Assembly: GCA_024639885.1 (NCBI GenBank)
Contig: JAHEGD010000016.1
Location: forward strand, 1 to 36,469
Source of the DNA: Porticoccaceae bacterium
GTDB lineage: Bacteria; Pseudomonadota; Gammaproteobacteria; Pseudomonadales; Porticoccaceae
DNA: 36,469 nt
Direction of reading: 5' to 3'
Shown here: positions 1 through 9,499 of the stretch, in pieces
Numbering within the stretch: position 1 is the stretch's first letter
Layout of the letters: every line of letters begins with the position of its first letter
Notes under the pieces: generated by a model
What the model was told of the DNA's origin: nothing
Database searches by the model: none
The model's input: only the letters and a program-made list of their open reading frames with translations
Made by a program: the position numbers and the translations under genes

Positions 1-1222
1 CCGCAGCTACACCGCCCCCGATGGCAGCGAGCTGACCGTCGCTGGCCGCTCGCTGCTGTTTGTCCGCAACGTCGGCCACCTGATGACCAACCCGGCGATT
101 CTGCTCGATGACGGCAGCGAAATCCCCGAGGGGATTATGGACGGCGTGATCACCAGCTTGATCAGCAAGATCGATATCGATCGCAATAACGGTCTGCACA
201 ACTCGCGCGAGGGCAGTATCTACATCGTTAAGCCAAAAATGCACGGCCCCGCCGAGGTCGCCTTTACCGATGCGCTGTTTGCCGCCATTGAGCGGGTCAT
301 TGGGTTGGCTAAAAACACTATTAAAGTGGGGATTATGGACGAGGAGCGACGCACCTCGGTCAACCTTGAGGCGTGCATCCACGCCGCCCGCGAGCGGGTG
401 GTGTTTATCAATACGGGGTTCCTTGACCGCACCGGCGACGAGATCCACACCAGTATGCTGGCCGGCCCGTTTGCCCCCAAGGGCGACTTGAAGGCGCGCA
501 AGTGGATCGCCGCCTACGAAGACCGCAACGTCGATGTCGGTCTCGCTTGCGGGCTGGCCGGCAAGGCGCAGATCGGCAAGGGTATGTGGCCGATTCCCGA
601 CAAAATGGCCGACATGATGGCCGCCAAGATCGGCCACCCGCAGGCCGGCGCGACCACCGCTTGGGTGCCGAGCCCGACCGCCGCTACGCTGCACGCCGTT
701 CACTACCACCAGGTGAGTGTGCCGGCGGTCCAGCAGCAGTTGGCCGGTCGCGCGATGGCGAGCGTCGATGACATTCTCGATATTCCGCTGCTCGACCGCG
801 AACTGAGTGCCGAAGAGATTCAGCGCGACTTGGACAACAACGCGCAGGGTATGCTCGGTTATGTGGTGCGCTGGGTAGAGCAGGGGGTAGGCTGCTCTAA
901 AGTACCGGATATCAACGATGTCGGCCTGATGGAAGACCGCGCCACGCTGCGTATCAGCAGCCAGCACATCGCCAACTGGCTGCACCACGGCATCTGCTCG
1001 GCCGAGCAGGTTGACGAGACCCTGCAGCGGATGGCGGCTGTGGTCGATGGCCAAAACGCCGGCGACCCGCTCTACCGGCCGATGGCGCCCAACTTTTCCG
1101 ACAGCATCGCCTTCCAGGCGGCCCGCGATCTGGTCTTTAAGGGGCTAGAGCAGCCGAGCGGCTACACCGAGCCGCTGCTGCACCACTACCGGCAGGTTTT
1201 TAAAGCCCGCCACGGCCAGTAG
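1..1222 (+). CDS. glcB: Malate synthase G, C-terminal part (5' end outside window)
   Basis: Malate synthase G condenses glyoxylate with acetyl-CoA to give malate in the glyoxylate/glycolate pathway (cytosolic, Mg-dependent). The gene runs in from the left edge: codons are open from base 2, and the ATG at 83 is internal because conserved family sequence ([15 protein letters not shown]) spans it. About 406 residues are visible, against about 720 for the whole family protein, so the N-terminal part is missing only because of the window edge. Visible hallmarks are [10 protein letters not shown], the active-site cysteine segment GCSKVPD, the catalytic-aspartate segment [13 protein letters not shown], and the C-terminal [11 protein letters not shown]. 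The TAG stop at 1220-1222 is followed closely by rraA, suggesting co-transcription. Identification is very secure. Confidence 0.97.
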   Translation, partial: RSYTAPDGSELTVAGRSLLFVRNVGHLMTNPAILLDDGSEIPEGIMDGVITSLISKIDIDRNNGLHNSREGSIYIVKPKMHGPAEVAFTDALFAAIERVIGLAKNTIKVGIMDEERRTSVNLEACIHAARERVVFINTGFLDRTGDEIHTSMLAGPFAPKGDLKARKWIAAYEDRNVDVGLACGLAGKAQIGKGMWPIPDKMADMMAAKIGHPQAGATTAWVPSPTAATLHAVHYHQVSVPAVQQQLAGRAMASVDDILDIPLLDRELSAEEIQRDLDNNAQGMLGYVVRWVEQGVGCSKVPDINDVGLMEDRATLRISSQHIANWLHHGICSAEQVDETLQRMAAVVDGQNAGDPLYRPMAPNFSDSIAFQAARDLVFKGLEQPSGYTEPLLHHYRQVFKARHGQ

Positions 1223-1233
1223 AGGGGATGCTG

Positions 1234-1731
1234 ATGAGCAGTGATGAGTGGACCACGCCGGATCTCTGCGATGCCGCAGAGCAGGGCGCTATCGCTTTTG
1301 CGGTGATGGAGCCGATGTTCGCCAACTACGGTGGTGTCGAGCGTTTTTGCGGGCCGGCGGCCACCGTCAAATGCTTCGAGGACAACTCCAAGGTCAAAGA
1401 GCTGCTGGCCACCCCCGGCCACGGCCGGGTGTTGGTGGTCGACGCTGGTGGCAGCATGCGCCGCGCCTGTCTGGGCGACCTGATTGCCCAGTCGGCAGTC
1501 GACAACGGCTGGGCCGGGGTGGTGATGTACGGCTGTGTGCGCGATGTCGACGTGCTTGCGCAGCTGCCACTGGGTGTGCAAGCGATCGGCAGCCACCCGC
1601 AGCGCACTGAAAAACTGGGCATCGGCCAAGTCGATGTCACGGTCACCTTCGCCGGTGTTAGCGTCGCCCCCGGGGCGATGGTCTATGCCGACAACAACGG
1701 CATTGTCGTCGCAGCCGCCGCGCTGGCTTAA
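1234..1731 (+). CDS. rraA: RraA family protein (RNase E regulator or RraA-like aldolase/oxaloacetate decarboxylase)
   Basis: The protein has 165 residues and the RraA fold signature: [13 protein letters not shown] near residue 62 and YGCVRDVD near 99. RraA of E. coli binds RNase E and inhibits it; other family members are class II aldolases or oxaloacetate decarboxylases. This one has Asp82, then exactly 20 residues, then Arg103-Asp104, the D-X20-R-D pattern associated with enzymatic members. E. coli RraA, as I remember it, has Arg-Gln there. An upstream in-frame ATG at 1228 directly abuts the AGAGGGG Shine-Dalgarno (1221-1227), so the ATG at 1234 with a 6-base spacer is the better start. It lies 11 bases after glcB. 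The family call is firm; which activity it has is open. Confidence 0.9.
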   Translation: MSSDEWTTPDLCDAAEQGAIAFAVMEPMFANYGGVERFCGPAATVKCFEDNSKVKELLATPGHGRVLVVDAGGSMRRACLGDLIAQSAVDNGWAGVVMYGCVRDVDVLAQLPLGVQAIGSHPQRTEKLGIGQVDVTVTFAGVSVAPGAMVYADNNGIVVAAAALA

Positions 1732-1734
1732 AAC

Positions 1735-1752
1735 CGCCGCACTCGCGCGGCG
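1735..1752 (+). other. Short GC hairpin after rraA
   Basis: Arms CGCCGC and GCGGCG flank a 6-base loop four bases after the rraA stop. No T-run follows, so it is at best a weak 3' end or processing structure for the glcB-rraA transcript. Confidence 0.3.
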
Positions 1753-1768
1753 CTTCTGCCATACTCTG

Positions 1769-1786
1769 CCGGTCCCTACCGACCGG
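1769..1786. promoter_or_regulatory. Palindrome overlapping the fabG-like Shine-Dalgarno
   Basis: Perfect 6-bp arms CCGGTC and GACCGG are separated by 6 bases. The right arm runs into the GGAG ribosome-binding sequence (1785-1788) of the gene starting at 1794. A CATACT hexamer resembling a -10 box lies just upstream at 1760-1765, with no convincing -35. The palindrome could be an operator or an RNA hairpin masking the ribosome-binding site. Confidence 0.4.
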
Positions 1787-1793
1787 AGCAGAG

Positions 1794-3191
1794 ATGAAAG
1801 ATTCCTACCGAAATTTTGCCAACAGCGATGTTGGTAGCCGGCTGACCGGCTGGCTCGGCCTGCCGCGGCCGCTGCCACTGGCGCGCTACCGCGCCGGCCA
1901 AGCGGTGATCGACGCACCGCTGCTAATCGGCGGCAGCGACGGCGCCGAGTTACTTCCGGCACTGGCTGGCGTGTTGCACGCTATCCAAGCGCAGCCGCTC
2001 GGCCACCCCGAGCTGGCGGCGTGGCCGGCGGTCGCCGCGCAGGCCGGCTTAGCCAGCCGCCCGTGGGGCGGCAGCGAAGAGTCGGTTGGGGCGCTGCTGT
2101 TTGATGCCACCGGGCTGCAGGAGAGCAGCCAGGGCGAAGCACTCTACCAGTTTTTTCACGACACGGTGCGCTCGCTGCTGCCGTGCGGGCGGGTGATTAT
2201 TCTCGGCCGGCCACCGGAGCTCTGCAAACAACCGCGCCAAGCCACCGTGCAGCGTGCGCTGGAGGGGCTGTCGCGCTCGCTCGGCAAGGAGCTCAAACGG
2301 GCCATTGCCGTGCAACTGGTCTATGTTGCACCGGGTGCCGAGCAGCAGCTCGAGTCAACTTTGCGGTTTTTATTGTCGCCGCGCTCGGCCTATGTCTCTG
2401 GCCAAGTGGTGCGTGTTGGGCTGCCGGTCGCCACCGCCGCAGCGCCGGCTGACTGGGCGCAGCCGCTGGCCGGCCAGCGGGTGCTGGTGACCGGCGCCGC
2501 GCAGGGTATTGGCGCCGCTATCGCCGAGCGGTTGGCCGCCGATGGCGCCGCGGTGAGCTGTCTCGACATACCGGCCGCCGCGCAGCTACTGGAGGGCGTG
2601 GCAGAGCGGGTCGGCGGCAGTGCGCTGGCGCTCGATCTCAGTGCGGCCGATGCCGCTGCACAGTTGACCGCAGCGGCGCCGGCCGGCGGTTGGCAGGTGG
2701 TGGTACACAACGCCGGCATCACCCGCGACAAGACCATCGCCAAGATGAGCCCACGGTTGTGGCAGTCGGTTGTCGATATCAATCTCTCTGTCCAGGAGCG
2801 CATCAACGACGCTCTGCTCGAGGCTGGCGCGCTCGCCAGCGGTGGTCGGATCGTCTGCGTCTCGTCGATGTCCGGGATCGCCGGCAACTTCGGCCAGACC
2901 AATTACGCGTTCTCTAAAGCCGGCGTGATCGGCATGGTGCAGAGCATGGCGCCGCTGCTGGCCGAGCGCGGCATCACCATCAATGCGGTGGCGCCCGGGT
3001 TTATTGAGACCCAGATGACCGCAGCAATGCCGCTGATGACCCGTGAGGCGGGCCGACGACTCAACTCTATGAGCCAGGGCGGCTTGCCGGTCGATGTCGC
3101 GGAGACCATCGGCTGGCTGGCCAGCCCGGGCTCGGCTGGGCTGACCGGCAATGTTATCCGGGTCTGCGGTCAGAGCCTGCTGGGAGCCTAA
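1794..3191 (+). CDS. Two-domain FabG-type 3-oxoacyl reductase / 3-hydroxyacyl-CoA dehydrogenase
   Basis: This is a short-chain dehydrogenase of 465 residues, much longer than ordinary FabG (about 245). The C-terminal half, from about residue 225, is a full SDR domain: dinucleotide motif TGAAQGIG, HNAG segment, catalytic serine in SSMSG, and YxxxK with Tyr371 and Lys375 in NYAFSK. The N-terminal 220 residues match the flavodoxin-like extension of high-molecular-weight FabG proteins such as mycobacterial FabG4. Such enzymes interconvert 3-oxoacyl and (R)-3-hydroxyacyl thioesters with NAD(P)H. The ATG at 1794 follows GGAGCAGAG. It is the first of four closely spaced genes with MaoC, thiolase and acyl-CoA dehydrogenase, which favours a CoA-thioester role over core fatty acid synthesis. 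Direction and chain length cannot be read from sequence. Confidence 0.9.
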   Translation: MKDSYRNFANSDVGSRLTGWLGLPRPLPLARYRAGQAVIDAPLLIGGSDGAELLPALAGVLHAIQAQPLGHPELAAWPAVAAQAGLASRPWGGSEESVGALLFDATGLQESSQGEALYQFFHDTVRSLLPCGRVIILGRPPELCKQPRQATVQRALEGLSRSLGKELKRAIAVQLVYVAPGAEQQLESTLRFLLSPRSAYVSGQVVRVGLPVATAAAPADWAQPLAGQRVLVTGAAQGIGAAIAERLAADGAAVSCLDIPAAAQLLEGVAERVGGSALALDLSAADAAAQLTAAAPAGGWQVVVHNAGITRDKTIAKMSPRLWQSVVDINLSVQERINDALLEAGALASGGRIVCVSSMSGIAGNFGQTNYAFSKAGVIGMVQSMAPLLAERGITINAVAPGFIETQMTAAMPLMTREAGRRLNSMSQGGLPVDVAETIGWLASPGSAGLTGNVIRVCGQSLLGA

Positions 3192-3194
3192 TTG

Positions 3195-4049
3195 ATGCAA
3201 ACTATTAAGCTGGCCCGCCCGCCCAGCGCACTCAAAAGCGGCATTCAGCTACTGCTGGCCCGCAAGCCCTCGACTGGCCGTGTCAACAGCCTTGCACCGG
3301 TTAGCTACCGGCTGCCGTGTGTGACTCTCGACAGCGGCCACCTTGAGCGCTACCGGCAGGTGTGCGGGTTCAGCGCCGCGCAGGGGGTGCCGTTAATCTA
3401 CCCACAGCTGCTTACCGCACCGCTGGTGTTGCAATGGTTTATCTCGCCGGAGTGCCCGTGGCCGGCGCTTGGCACCGTTCACTTAGCCAACCAGATCGAG
3501 CAGTACGCTGCCCTGCAGTGCGGCGACCAGTTGCGTGTAGAGGTGGCCAGCGGCGAGCTGATCGCCCACCCCAAGGGGCAGGTGTTCACACTGGTGCAGC
3601 GCATCTACCGCGACCAAGCGCTGGTCTGGGAGGCGACCCAGAGCCTGCTGCGGGTCGGTGTGCGCGAGCCGTGTGGGGCCGCCTATCGCAGCGCGCTGGG
3701 CGCCGATGCGATGCTCAGCCAGTGCGCTGAGTTCGACGCCCCGACCGCTATCGGCCGGCGCTACGGCGTGGTGTCGGGCGACCTTAACCCGATCCACCTC
3801 ACGGCACTGTCGGCCAAACTGTTTGGTTTTAAGCGCGCCATCGCCCACGGTATGTGGACCAAAGCGCGCGCCCTGGCGCTGCTGCTACCCCAGCAGCCTG
3901 TCGATGTCGCCACCGCCAGCGTCGAGTTCAAACGGCCTCTGCTGCTGCCGGGCCGGGCCACGCTGTGGAGCAGCGACAGCGGCGATTTTGAACTGCGCGA
4001 CAGTGCCGGCCAAACGCCGCATCTGCGCGGTCGGCTGCGGCTAGGCTGA
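3195..4049 (+). CDS. MaoC-like (R)-specific enoyl-CoA hydratase
   Basis: The protein has 284 residues and a C-terminal hot-dog domain with the MaoC hydratase signature: YGVVSGDLNPIH followed by GFKRAIAHGMW. It contains the Asp/His pair (SGD and NPIH) that activates water in (R)-specific hydratases. The N-terminal half lacks the signature and is probably the second, degenerate hot-dog unit of the two-domain family. The start is the ATG at 3195, eight bases after TGGGAG and three bases after the upstream stop; an in-frame TTG at 3192 is less likely. In this cluster it would convert trans-2-enoyl-CoA to (R)-3-hydroxyacyl-CoA, the stereochemistry that the neighbouring FabG-type enzyme accepts. 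Confidence 0.88.
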   Translation: MQTIKLARPPSALKSGIQLLLARKPSTGRVNSLAPVSYRLPCVTLDSGHLERYRQVCGFSAAQGVPLIYPQLLTAPLVLQWFISPECPWPALGTVHLANQIEQYAALQCGDQLRVEVASGELIAHPKGQVFTLVQRIYRDQALVWEATQSLLRVGVREPCGAAYRSALGADAMLSQCAEFDAPTAIGRRYGVVSGDLNPIHLTALSAKLFGFKRAIAHGMWTKARALALLLPQQPVDVATASVEFKRPLLLPGRATLWSSDSGDFELRDSAGQTPHLRGRLRLG

Positions 4050-4089
4050 GGGCCGGTTTAGAATGACTCGAATTCATCAGGAGAACGCC

Positions 4090-5388
4090 ATGCAAACTGT
4101 CCGCCGAGTTGCCATTGTCGGCAGCAACCGTATTCCCTTCGCCCGCTCCAGTGGCGCCTATGCGCAGTGCTCTAACCAAGCGATGCTGACCGCCACCCTG
4201 CAGGGGCTGGTCGACCGCTGCGGGCTCAGTGGTGAACGGCTCGGTGAGGTCGCCGGCGGCGCTGTCATGAAACACTCGCGCGACTTCAACTTGGTCCGCG
4301 AGAGCGTCTTGTCGACCAGCTTGTCGCCGCAGACGCCGGCCTACGATCTGCAGCAGGCGTGCGGTACCGGCCTTGAAGCGTGTATGTTGGTGGCCAATAA
4401 GATCGCTCTCGGCCAGATCGAGTGCGGCATCGGCTGCGGTGTCGATACCACCTCGGATGCGCCGATCGCACTAAACGAAAAATTGCGCCGCCTACTGCTC
4501 GACGCCAATGCCGCCAAAACCACCGGCCAACGGCTGGCGACACTGGCCCGGCTGCGCCCAAGCATGCTGTTCAAGCCGCAGTTTCCGCGCAATGTCGAGC
4601 CGCGCACCGGGCTGTCGATGGGCGAGCACGCCGAGCTGATGGCTGCCCAGTGGGGGATCGGTCGCGAGCAGCAAGATCAGCTGGCGCTGGCCAGCCACCA
4701 GAACTCGGCACGCGCCTACAGCGAGGGTTTTTACAGCGACCTGATCACCCCGTTTAACGGTCTCGAGCAGGACAACAACCTGCGCAGCGGGCTCACCATC
4801 GACAAACTGCGCACATTGAAGCCGGCCTTTGACGCCAAGGTGGCGCCCGGCGCCGGCACGCTCACCGCGGGCAACTCGACGCCGCTGACCGACGGCGCCT
4901 CGGCGGTGCTACTGGCCAGCGAGGCGTGGGCGGCTGCCCACAACCTACCGGTGCTCGCCTACCTGAGCTACAGCGAGGTCGCGGCGGTCGATTTCTTTGA
5001 CGAGCAGGAGGGGCTGCTGATGGCGCCGGCCTACGCGGTGCCGCGGATGCTGGAGCGGGCCGGGCTGACGCTGCAAGATTTCGACTTCTACGAGATTCAC
5101 GAGGCGTTTGCCGCGCAGGTGCTGTGCACATTGAAGGCGTGGGAGAGCGCCGAGTTCTGCCGTGACAAACTCGGCTTAGCCGCGCCGCTCGGCGCTATCG
5201 ATCGCAGCAAGCTCAACGTCAACGGCAGCTCGCTGGCGGCGGGCCACCCATTTGCCGCCACCGGCGGGCGGGTGGTTGGCACCCTCGCCAAGCTGTTGGC
5301 CCAGCGCGGCAGCGGCCGCGGCTTAATTTCAGTCTGCGCCGCTGGCGGCCAGGGTGTGGTGGCGATCTTAGACAAACAGGACCACTGA
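4090..5388 (+). CDS. Acetyl-CoA C-acyltransferase (thiolase, FadI-like)
   Basis: The protein has 432 residues, the length of FadI-type thiolases, and catalyses thiolytic cleavage of 3-oxoacyl-CoA (or the reverse condensation). The nucleophilic Cys91 is in QQACGTGLEA, His337 in EIHEAFAAQ and the second catalytic Cys416 in SVCAAGGQG; the NSTPLTDGAS and GHPFAATGGR segments are also present. An in-frame ATG exists at 4063, but AGGAG at 4079-4083 sits 6 bases before the ATG at 4090, and the thiolase fold begins right after it. The gene is 40 bases after the MaoC gene and one base before the acyl-CoA dehydrogenase, so it sits inside an operon. Whether it prefers short or long chains is unknown. Confidence 0.93.
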   Translation: MQTVRRVAIVGSNRIPFARSSGAYAQCSNQAMLTATLQGLVDRCGLSGERLGEVAGGAVMKHSRDFNLVRESVLSTSLSPQTPAYDLQQACGTGLEACMLVANKIALGQIECGIGCGVDTTSDAPIALNEKLRRLLLDANAAKTTGQRLATLARLRPSMLFKPQFPRNVEPRTGLSMGEHAELMAAQWGIGREQQDQLALASHQNSARAYSEGFYSDLITPFNGLEQDNNLRSGLTIDKLRTLKPAFDAKVAPGAGTLTAGNSTPLTDGASAVLLASEAWAAAHNLPVLAYLSYSEVAAVDFFDEQEGLLMAPAYAVPRMLERAGLTLQDFDFYEIHEAFAAQVLCTLKAWESAEFCRDKLGLAAPLGAIDRSKLNVNGSSLAAGHPFAATGGRVVGTLAKLLAQRGSGRGLISVCAAGGQGVVAILDKQDH

Positions 5389-5389
5389 C

Positions 5390-7213
5390 ATGACAACTTA
5401 CACCGCACCACTGCGCGATATGCGCTTTTTAATTAACGACGTGCTCGACTACCCCGCCCACTACCAATCGCTGGATAACGGCGCTGACGCCACCCCAGAG
5501 ACGGTCGATGCGATTCTTGGTGCGGCGGCGGTCTACTGCCAGCAGGTACTGGCACCGCTCAACCTCTCCGGTGACGCCGAGGGCTGCCACTACAGCGACG
5601 GCGCGGTGACCACCCCGGCCGGTTTCAAAGAGGCCTACCAGCAGTATGTCGACGGCGGCTGGCAGGGGCTCTCGTACCCCGAGCAGTATGGCGGCCAGGG
5701 GCTGCCGACCTCGCTGGGGATATTCCGCTCAGAGCTGGTCGGCGCCGCCAACTGGTCGTTTGGTATGTACCCCGGGCTTAGCCTGGGCGGCATCAATACA
5801 CTGATCCAGTTTGGCAGCGAGGCGCTCAAAGCGCAGCTGCTACCTTCATTAGTCTCGGCGCAGTGGAGCAGCACCATGTGCCTGACCGAGCCGCAGTGCG
5901 GCACCGACCTCGGCCAGCTCGAGTGCAAAGCCGAGCCGCAGGCGGACGGCAGCTACCGGCTCAGCGGCAGCAAAATCTTTATCTCCGCCGGCGAGCACGA
6001 TCTGACCAGCAACATTATCCACATTGTGCTGGCCAGGCTGCCCGACGCGCCGGCCGGTACCCGCGGCATCTCGCTGTTTGTGGTGCCCAAGTTTCTGGTC
6101 GGCGACGACGGCGCCCTCGGCGAGCGCAACGCGGTGCGCTGCGATTCGATCGAGCACAAGATGGGCATTCGCGGCTCAGCCACCGCGGTACTCAACTTTG
6201 CCGGTGCCCACGGCTACCTGCTCGGCGAGGTCAACCAGGGGCTGCACGCGATGTTCACGTTTATGAACACCGCTCGGCTGGGTACCGCGCTGCAGGGTAT
6301 CTGCCACGCCGAAAGTTCGTTCCAAGGGGCGCTCGACTACGCCCGCGAGCGCCGCTCGATGCGCGCGCTGTCGGGCACTAAACAGCCGGAGTTCAGCGCC
6401 GACGCACTGATCTGGCACCCCGACGTGCGGCGTATGCTACTCACCCAGCGGGCGATCGCCGAGGGCGGCCGGGCGATGATCTACAGCGCCGGCAAACTCG
6501 CCGACGTGATGTTTAACGCCACCGTAGCCGGCGACGATAAGACCCAGCAGGCGTATGACGAAAAGCTCGGCTTTTTCACTCCGATCTTGAAGGGCTTTCT
6601 CACCGAACTCGGCGTCGAGGCGGCCAACCTCGGCATGCAGGTATTTGGCGGCCACGGCTACATTCATGAGCACGGCATGGAGCAGATCGCCCGCGACGCG
6701 CGGATTGCCACCCTCTACGAGGGCACCACCGGCATCCAGGCGCTCGACCTGCTCGGCCGCAAGGTACTGCTAGCGACCAAGGGCGGCTGCGTTCGCGAGT
6801 TCACCGCCACCATGATCAAGCTGGCGTGGCGCCATGCCTTCAAGGGCGGGCCGCTCGGCGCTATGGCGCGGCAACTCATTAAGCGCGCCGCCGGCTGGAA
6901 CTGGCTGACCACCCGTATCATGCTGCGCGCCAGCCGCGACCCGGAGACGGTCGGCGCCGCCTCGGTCGACTACTTGATGTACTCGGGCTATGTGATGATG
7001 GGCTATTTTTGGGCCCTGCAAGCCGAGCGCGCTGCGGCGCTGATCGCCAGCGGCGAGGGCGCCGAATCGGTCGAGTTTTATCGGGCTAAGATCGACACCG
7101 CTGAGTTTTACTTCGAGCGGCTGCTGCCGCGGGCGGATACCCACTACAGCGCCGCACTGGCATCAACGCACTCGGTAATGCAGATCGATCAAGAGCACTT
7201 TTCGTTCCGTTGA
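5390..7213 (+). CDS. Acyl-CoA dehydrogenase, ~600-residue class with extra C-terminal domain
   Basis: This is a FAD flavoprotein of 607 residues that oxidises acyl-CoA to trans-2-enoyl-CoA and passes electrons to ETF. It belongs to the long class that includes DmdC-like and FadE5-like enzymes, with an N-terminal helix, the core dehydrogenase and an added C-terminal domain. Visible motifs are CLTEPQCGTDLG (flavin and substrate binding, near residue 160), GTRGISLFVV, and the C-terminal core signature QVFGGHGYIHEHG followed by LYEGTTGIQALDL. The ATG is one base after the thiolase stop, so translation is likely coupled. With its neighbours it completes the four enzymatic steps of a beta-oxidation turn. 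A DMSP-related substrate is possible, but nothing here points to it specifically. Confidence 0.93.
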   Translation: MTTYTAPLRDMRFLINDVLDYPAHYQSLDNGADATPETVDAILGAAAVYCQQVLAPLNLSGDAEGCHYSDGAVTTPAGFKEAYQQYVDGGWQGLSYPEQYGGQGLPTSLGIFRSELVGAANWSFGMYPGLSLGGINTLIQFGSEALKAQLLPSLVSAQWSSTMCLTEPQCGTDLGQLECKAEPQADGSYRLSGSKIFISAGEHDLTSNIIHIVLARLPDAPAGTRGISLFVVPKFLVGDDGALGERNAVRCDSIEHKMGIRGSATAVLNFAGAHGYLLGEVNQGLHAMFTFMNTARLGTALQGICHAESSFQGALDYARERRSMRALSGTKQPEFSADALIWHPDVRRMLLTQRAIAEGGRAMIYSAGKLADVMFNATVAGDDKTQQAYDEKLGFFTPILKGFLTELGVEAANLGMQVFGGHGYIHEHGMEQIARDARIATLYEGTTGIQALDLLGRKVLLATKGGCVREFTATMIKLAWRHAFKGGPLGAMARQLIKRAAGWNWLTTRIMLRASRDPETVGAASVDYLMYSGYVMMGYFWALQAERAAALIASGEGAESVEFYRAKIDTAEFYFERLLPRADTHYSAALASTHSVMQIDQEHFSFR

Positions 7214-7234
7214 GCGCAGCACAGCGGCAACCGC

Positions 7235-7678
7235 TCAGCGCAGCGCTTTGACCATCTCGATGTGCGCGATGCCGGCGTCGTCAAACGGCGCGCCCGCTTC
7301 GCGGTAGCCGAGCGCGGCGTAGAAACCGGTCGCTTGCAGCTGGGCGCCGAGGGTCAGCCGGCAGCTGCCCAAACGGCGCGCCTCGGCCTCGGCGAGCGCC
7401 ATCAGCCGCTGGGCGATACCGCGCCCGCGCCACGCCGCCAGCACCGCTAAACGGCCGATCTTGGTGGCGTCGACCAGCCGCGCGGTGGCGATCGGCGCGC
7501 CGCTGCCATCCACTACCAGCCAGTGGATAGCGGCTGGGTCGCAGTCGTCGACCTCCAGCGCCAGCGGCACCGCCTGCTCGTCGACAAACACAGCGATACG
7601 GACCGCCAGTAGGGCGTCGCGATCGCTCTGCCAGCTGCACTGGCGGTAGGCTATGGCGTGCTCTGCGGCTGGGGTCAT
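7235..7678 (-). CDS. GNAT family N-acetyltransferase
   Basis: The protein has 147 residues and the GNAT acetyl-CoA binding motif RGRGIAQRLM (residues about 90-100), followed by the typical GFYAALGYRE strand-helix near the C-terminus. The central KIGRLAV strand precedes the pyrophosphate loop, as in ElaA/YjcF-like members. The substrate cannot be predicted. The gene converges on the acyl-CoA dehydrogenase with a 21-base gap, which contains a small AGCGG/CCGCT hairpin overlapping its stop. It is divergent from ggt, with 79 bases between the start codons. Confidence 0.85.
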   Translation of the reverse strand: MTPAAEHAIAYRQCSWQSDRDALLAVRIAVFVDEQAVPLALEVDDCDPAAIHWLVVDGSGAPIATARLVDATKIGRLAVLAAWRGRGIAQRLMALAEAEARRLGSCRLTLGAQLQATGFYAALGYREAGAPFDDAGIAHIEMVKALR

Positions 7679-7757
7679 CGATCGCTCCGGCGGTGGTGGT
7701 GGCGCGGCTGGTTGGCCTATACTGGGTGGCCAATTATGCCATCGGGTCGCCTTCGCT

Positions 7758-9499
7758 ATGTACTACCACCGAATTATTTACCCACTCTGCGCGGTGCTGT
7801 TGAGCGCCGCAGTGGCCGCCGAGCCGGCGCCGATTATCGACTCCAAGGCGCGCTTTCACCCACAGCTGGCGCGCGCCGGTATGGTGGTCAGCCAGGAGCG
7901 TCTCGCCAGTGAGGTCGGCGCGGCGATACTGGCCGAGGGCGGCAATGCCGTTGACGCCGCGGTGGCGACTGGCTTTGCGCTGGCGGTGACTTTGCCGCGG
8001 GCCGGCAATATCGGCGGCGGCGGCTTTATGCTGGTCCATCTCGCCGACGGCCAGCGCACGCTGGCGATAGACTACCGCGAGATGGCGCCGCGCAGCGCCT
8101 ACCCAGAGATGTTCCAAGACCGCAATGGCAACGTCGACAACCAGCGCGCCCGCTACAGCATCGATGCCACCGCGGTCCCCGGCACCGTCGCTGGGCTGCT
8201 CTACGCGTTGGAGCAGTACGGCACCATGAGCCGCGCAGCGGTGTTGGCGCCGGCCATCGCGCTTGCCGAGCAGGGCATCGAGGTCTCTGCCGATCTCTCT
8301 GAGTCACTGCAGGCGCGCGCCGAGCGACTCCGCCAAGACCCGGCCAGCGCCGGCTACTTCTACCGCGCCGACGGCTCGGCACCGGCGGTTGGCTCGCTGC
8401 TGGTGCAGCGCGACTTGGCCTCCACCCTGCGGCGTATCGCCGAGCAGGGCGAGGCCGGCTTCTACGCCGGTGAAATCGCCAGCCTGCTGCTGGCCACTAT
8501 CGCCGCCCACGGTGGCAGTATGGACGCCGAGGATCTGGCTAACTACCGGGTGGTCGAGCGCGCGCCGGTCTGCGGCAGCTTCCGCGACAGCCGCGTCTGC
8601 GCGATGCCGCCGCCCTCATCGGGCGGTGTCCACCTGATCCAGATGCTCAACATTCTGGAAAACTGGGACCTGCGCTCGCTCGGCCACAACAGCGCCGCTT
8701 ACCTGCATCGGCTGATTGAGGCGATGCGCCGCGCCTATGCCGACCGCAGCCGCTACCTCGGCGACCCCGATTTCTACCCGGTGCCGGTGCTCGCGCTCAC
8801 CGACAAAGGCTACGCCGCCAAGCTGGCCAGCCAGATCGACCTCGCCGCGGCTAGCGACTCTGAGGATATCGCGCCGGCGCTGGAGCTCAACGAGAGCCTC
8901 GAGACCACCCACTACTCAAGCTGGGATCGCTGGGGCAATGTGGTCAGCAACACCTACACACTCAACTTTAGCTACGGCAACGGCAAATCGGTGGCCGGCG
9001 GCGGCTTCTTGCTCAACAACGAGATGGACGACTTCAGTGCCAAGCGCGGCGCCGCCAACGGCTTTGGCCTGCTCGGCGAGGAGGCCAATCAGATTGAGCC
9101 CCACAAGCGGCCGCTGTCGTCGATGACCCCGGCGATCGTCTTCGACAGTGCTGGCCAGCCGAGCTTGGCGACCGGCTCGCCGGGCGGCAGCACGATTATT
9201 ACCGTGGTGCTACAGACTGTGCTCAACAGCCTCGAGTTTGGTATGAACGCCGCCGAGGCGACCGCCGCGCCGCGCATCCACCACCAGTGGTGGCCGAATA
9301 AAATCCTCTGGGAGCGCGGTATCAATCTGGATACACGGGCGCTGCTGGCGGCAATGGGCCACCAGCTGGAGCCGCAGCCGCGGGTGCTGGGTGCCACCCA
9401 GACGATCGCCAAGCGCAGCGAGTGGCTGGCCGGTGCCGCCGACTACCGGCGCAGTGCCGCGGCGGCGGTCGGGGTGCCGCTGCGCCTAGCGAGCGACAG

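Noticed and set aside
1186-1962. 258-codon minus-strand open frame
   Set aside because: Spans the end of glcB, all of rraA and the start of the fabG-like gene in antisense; shadow of real genes.
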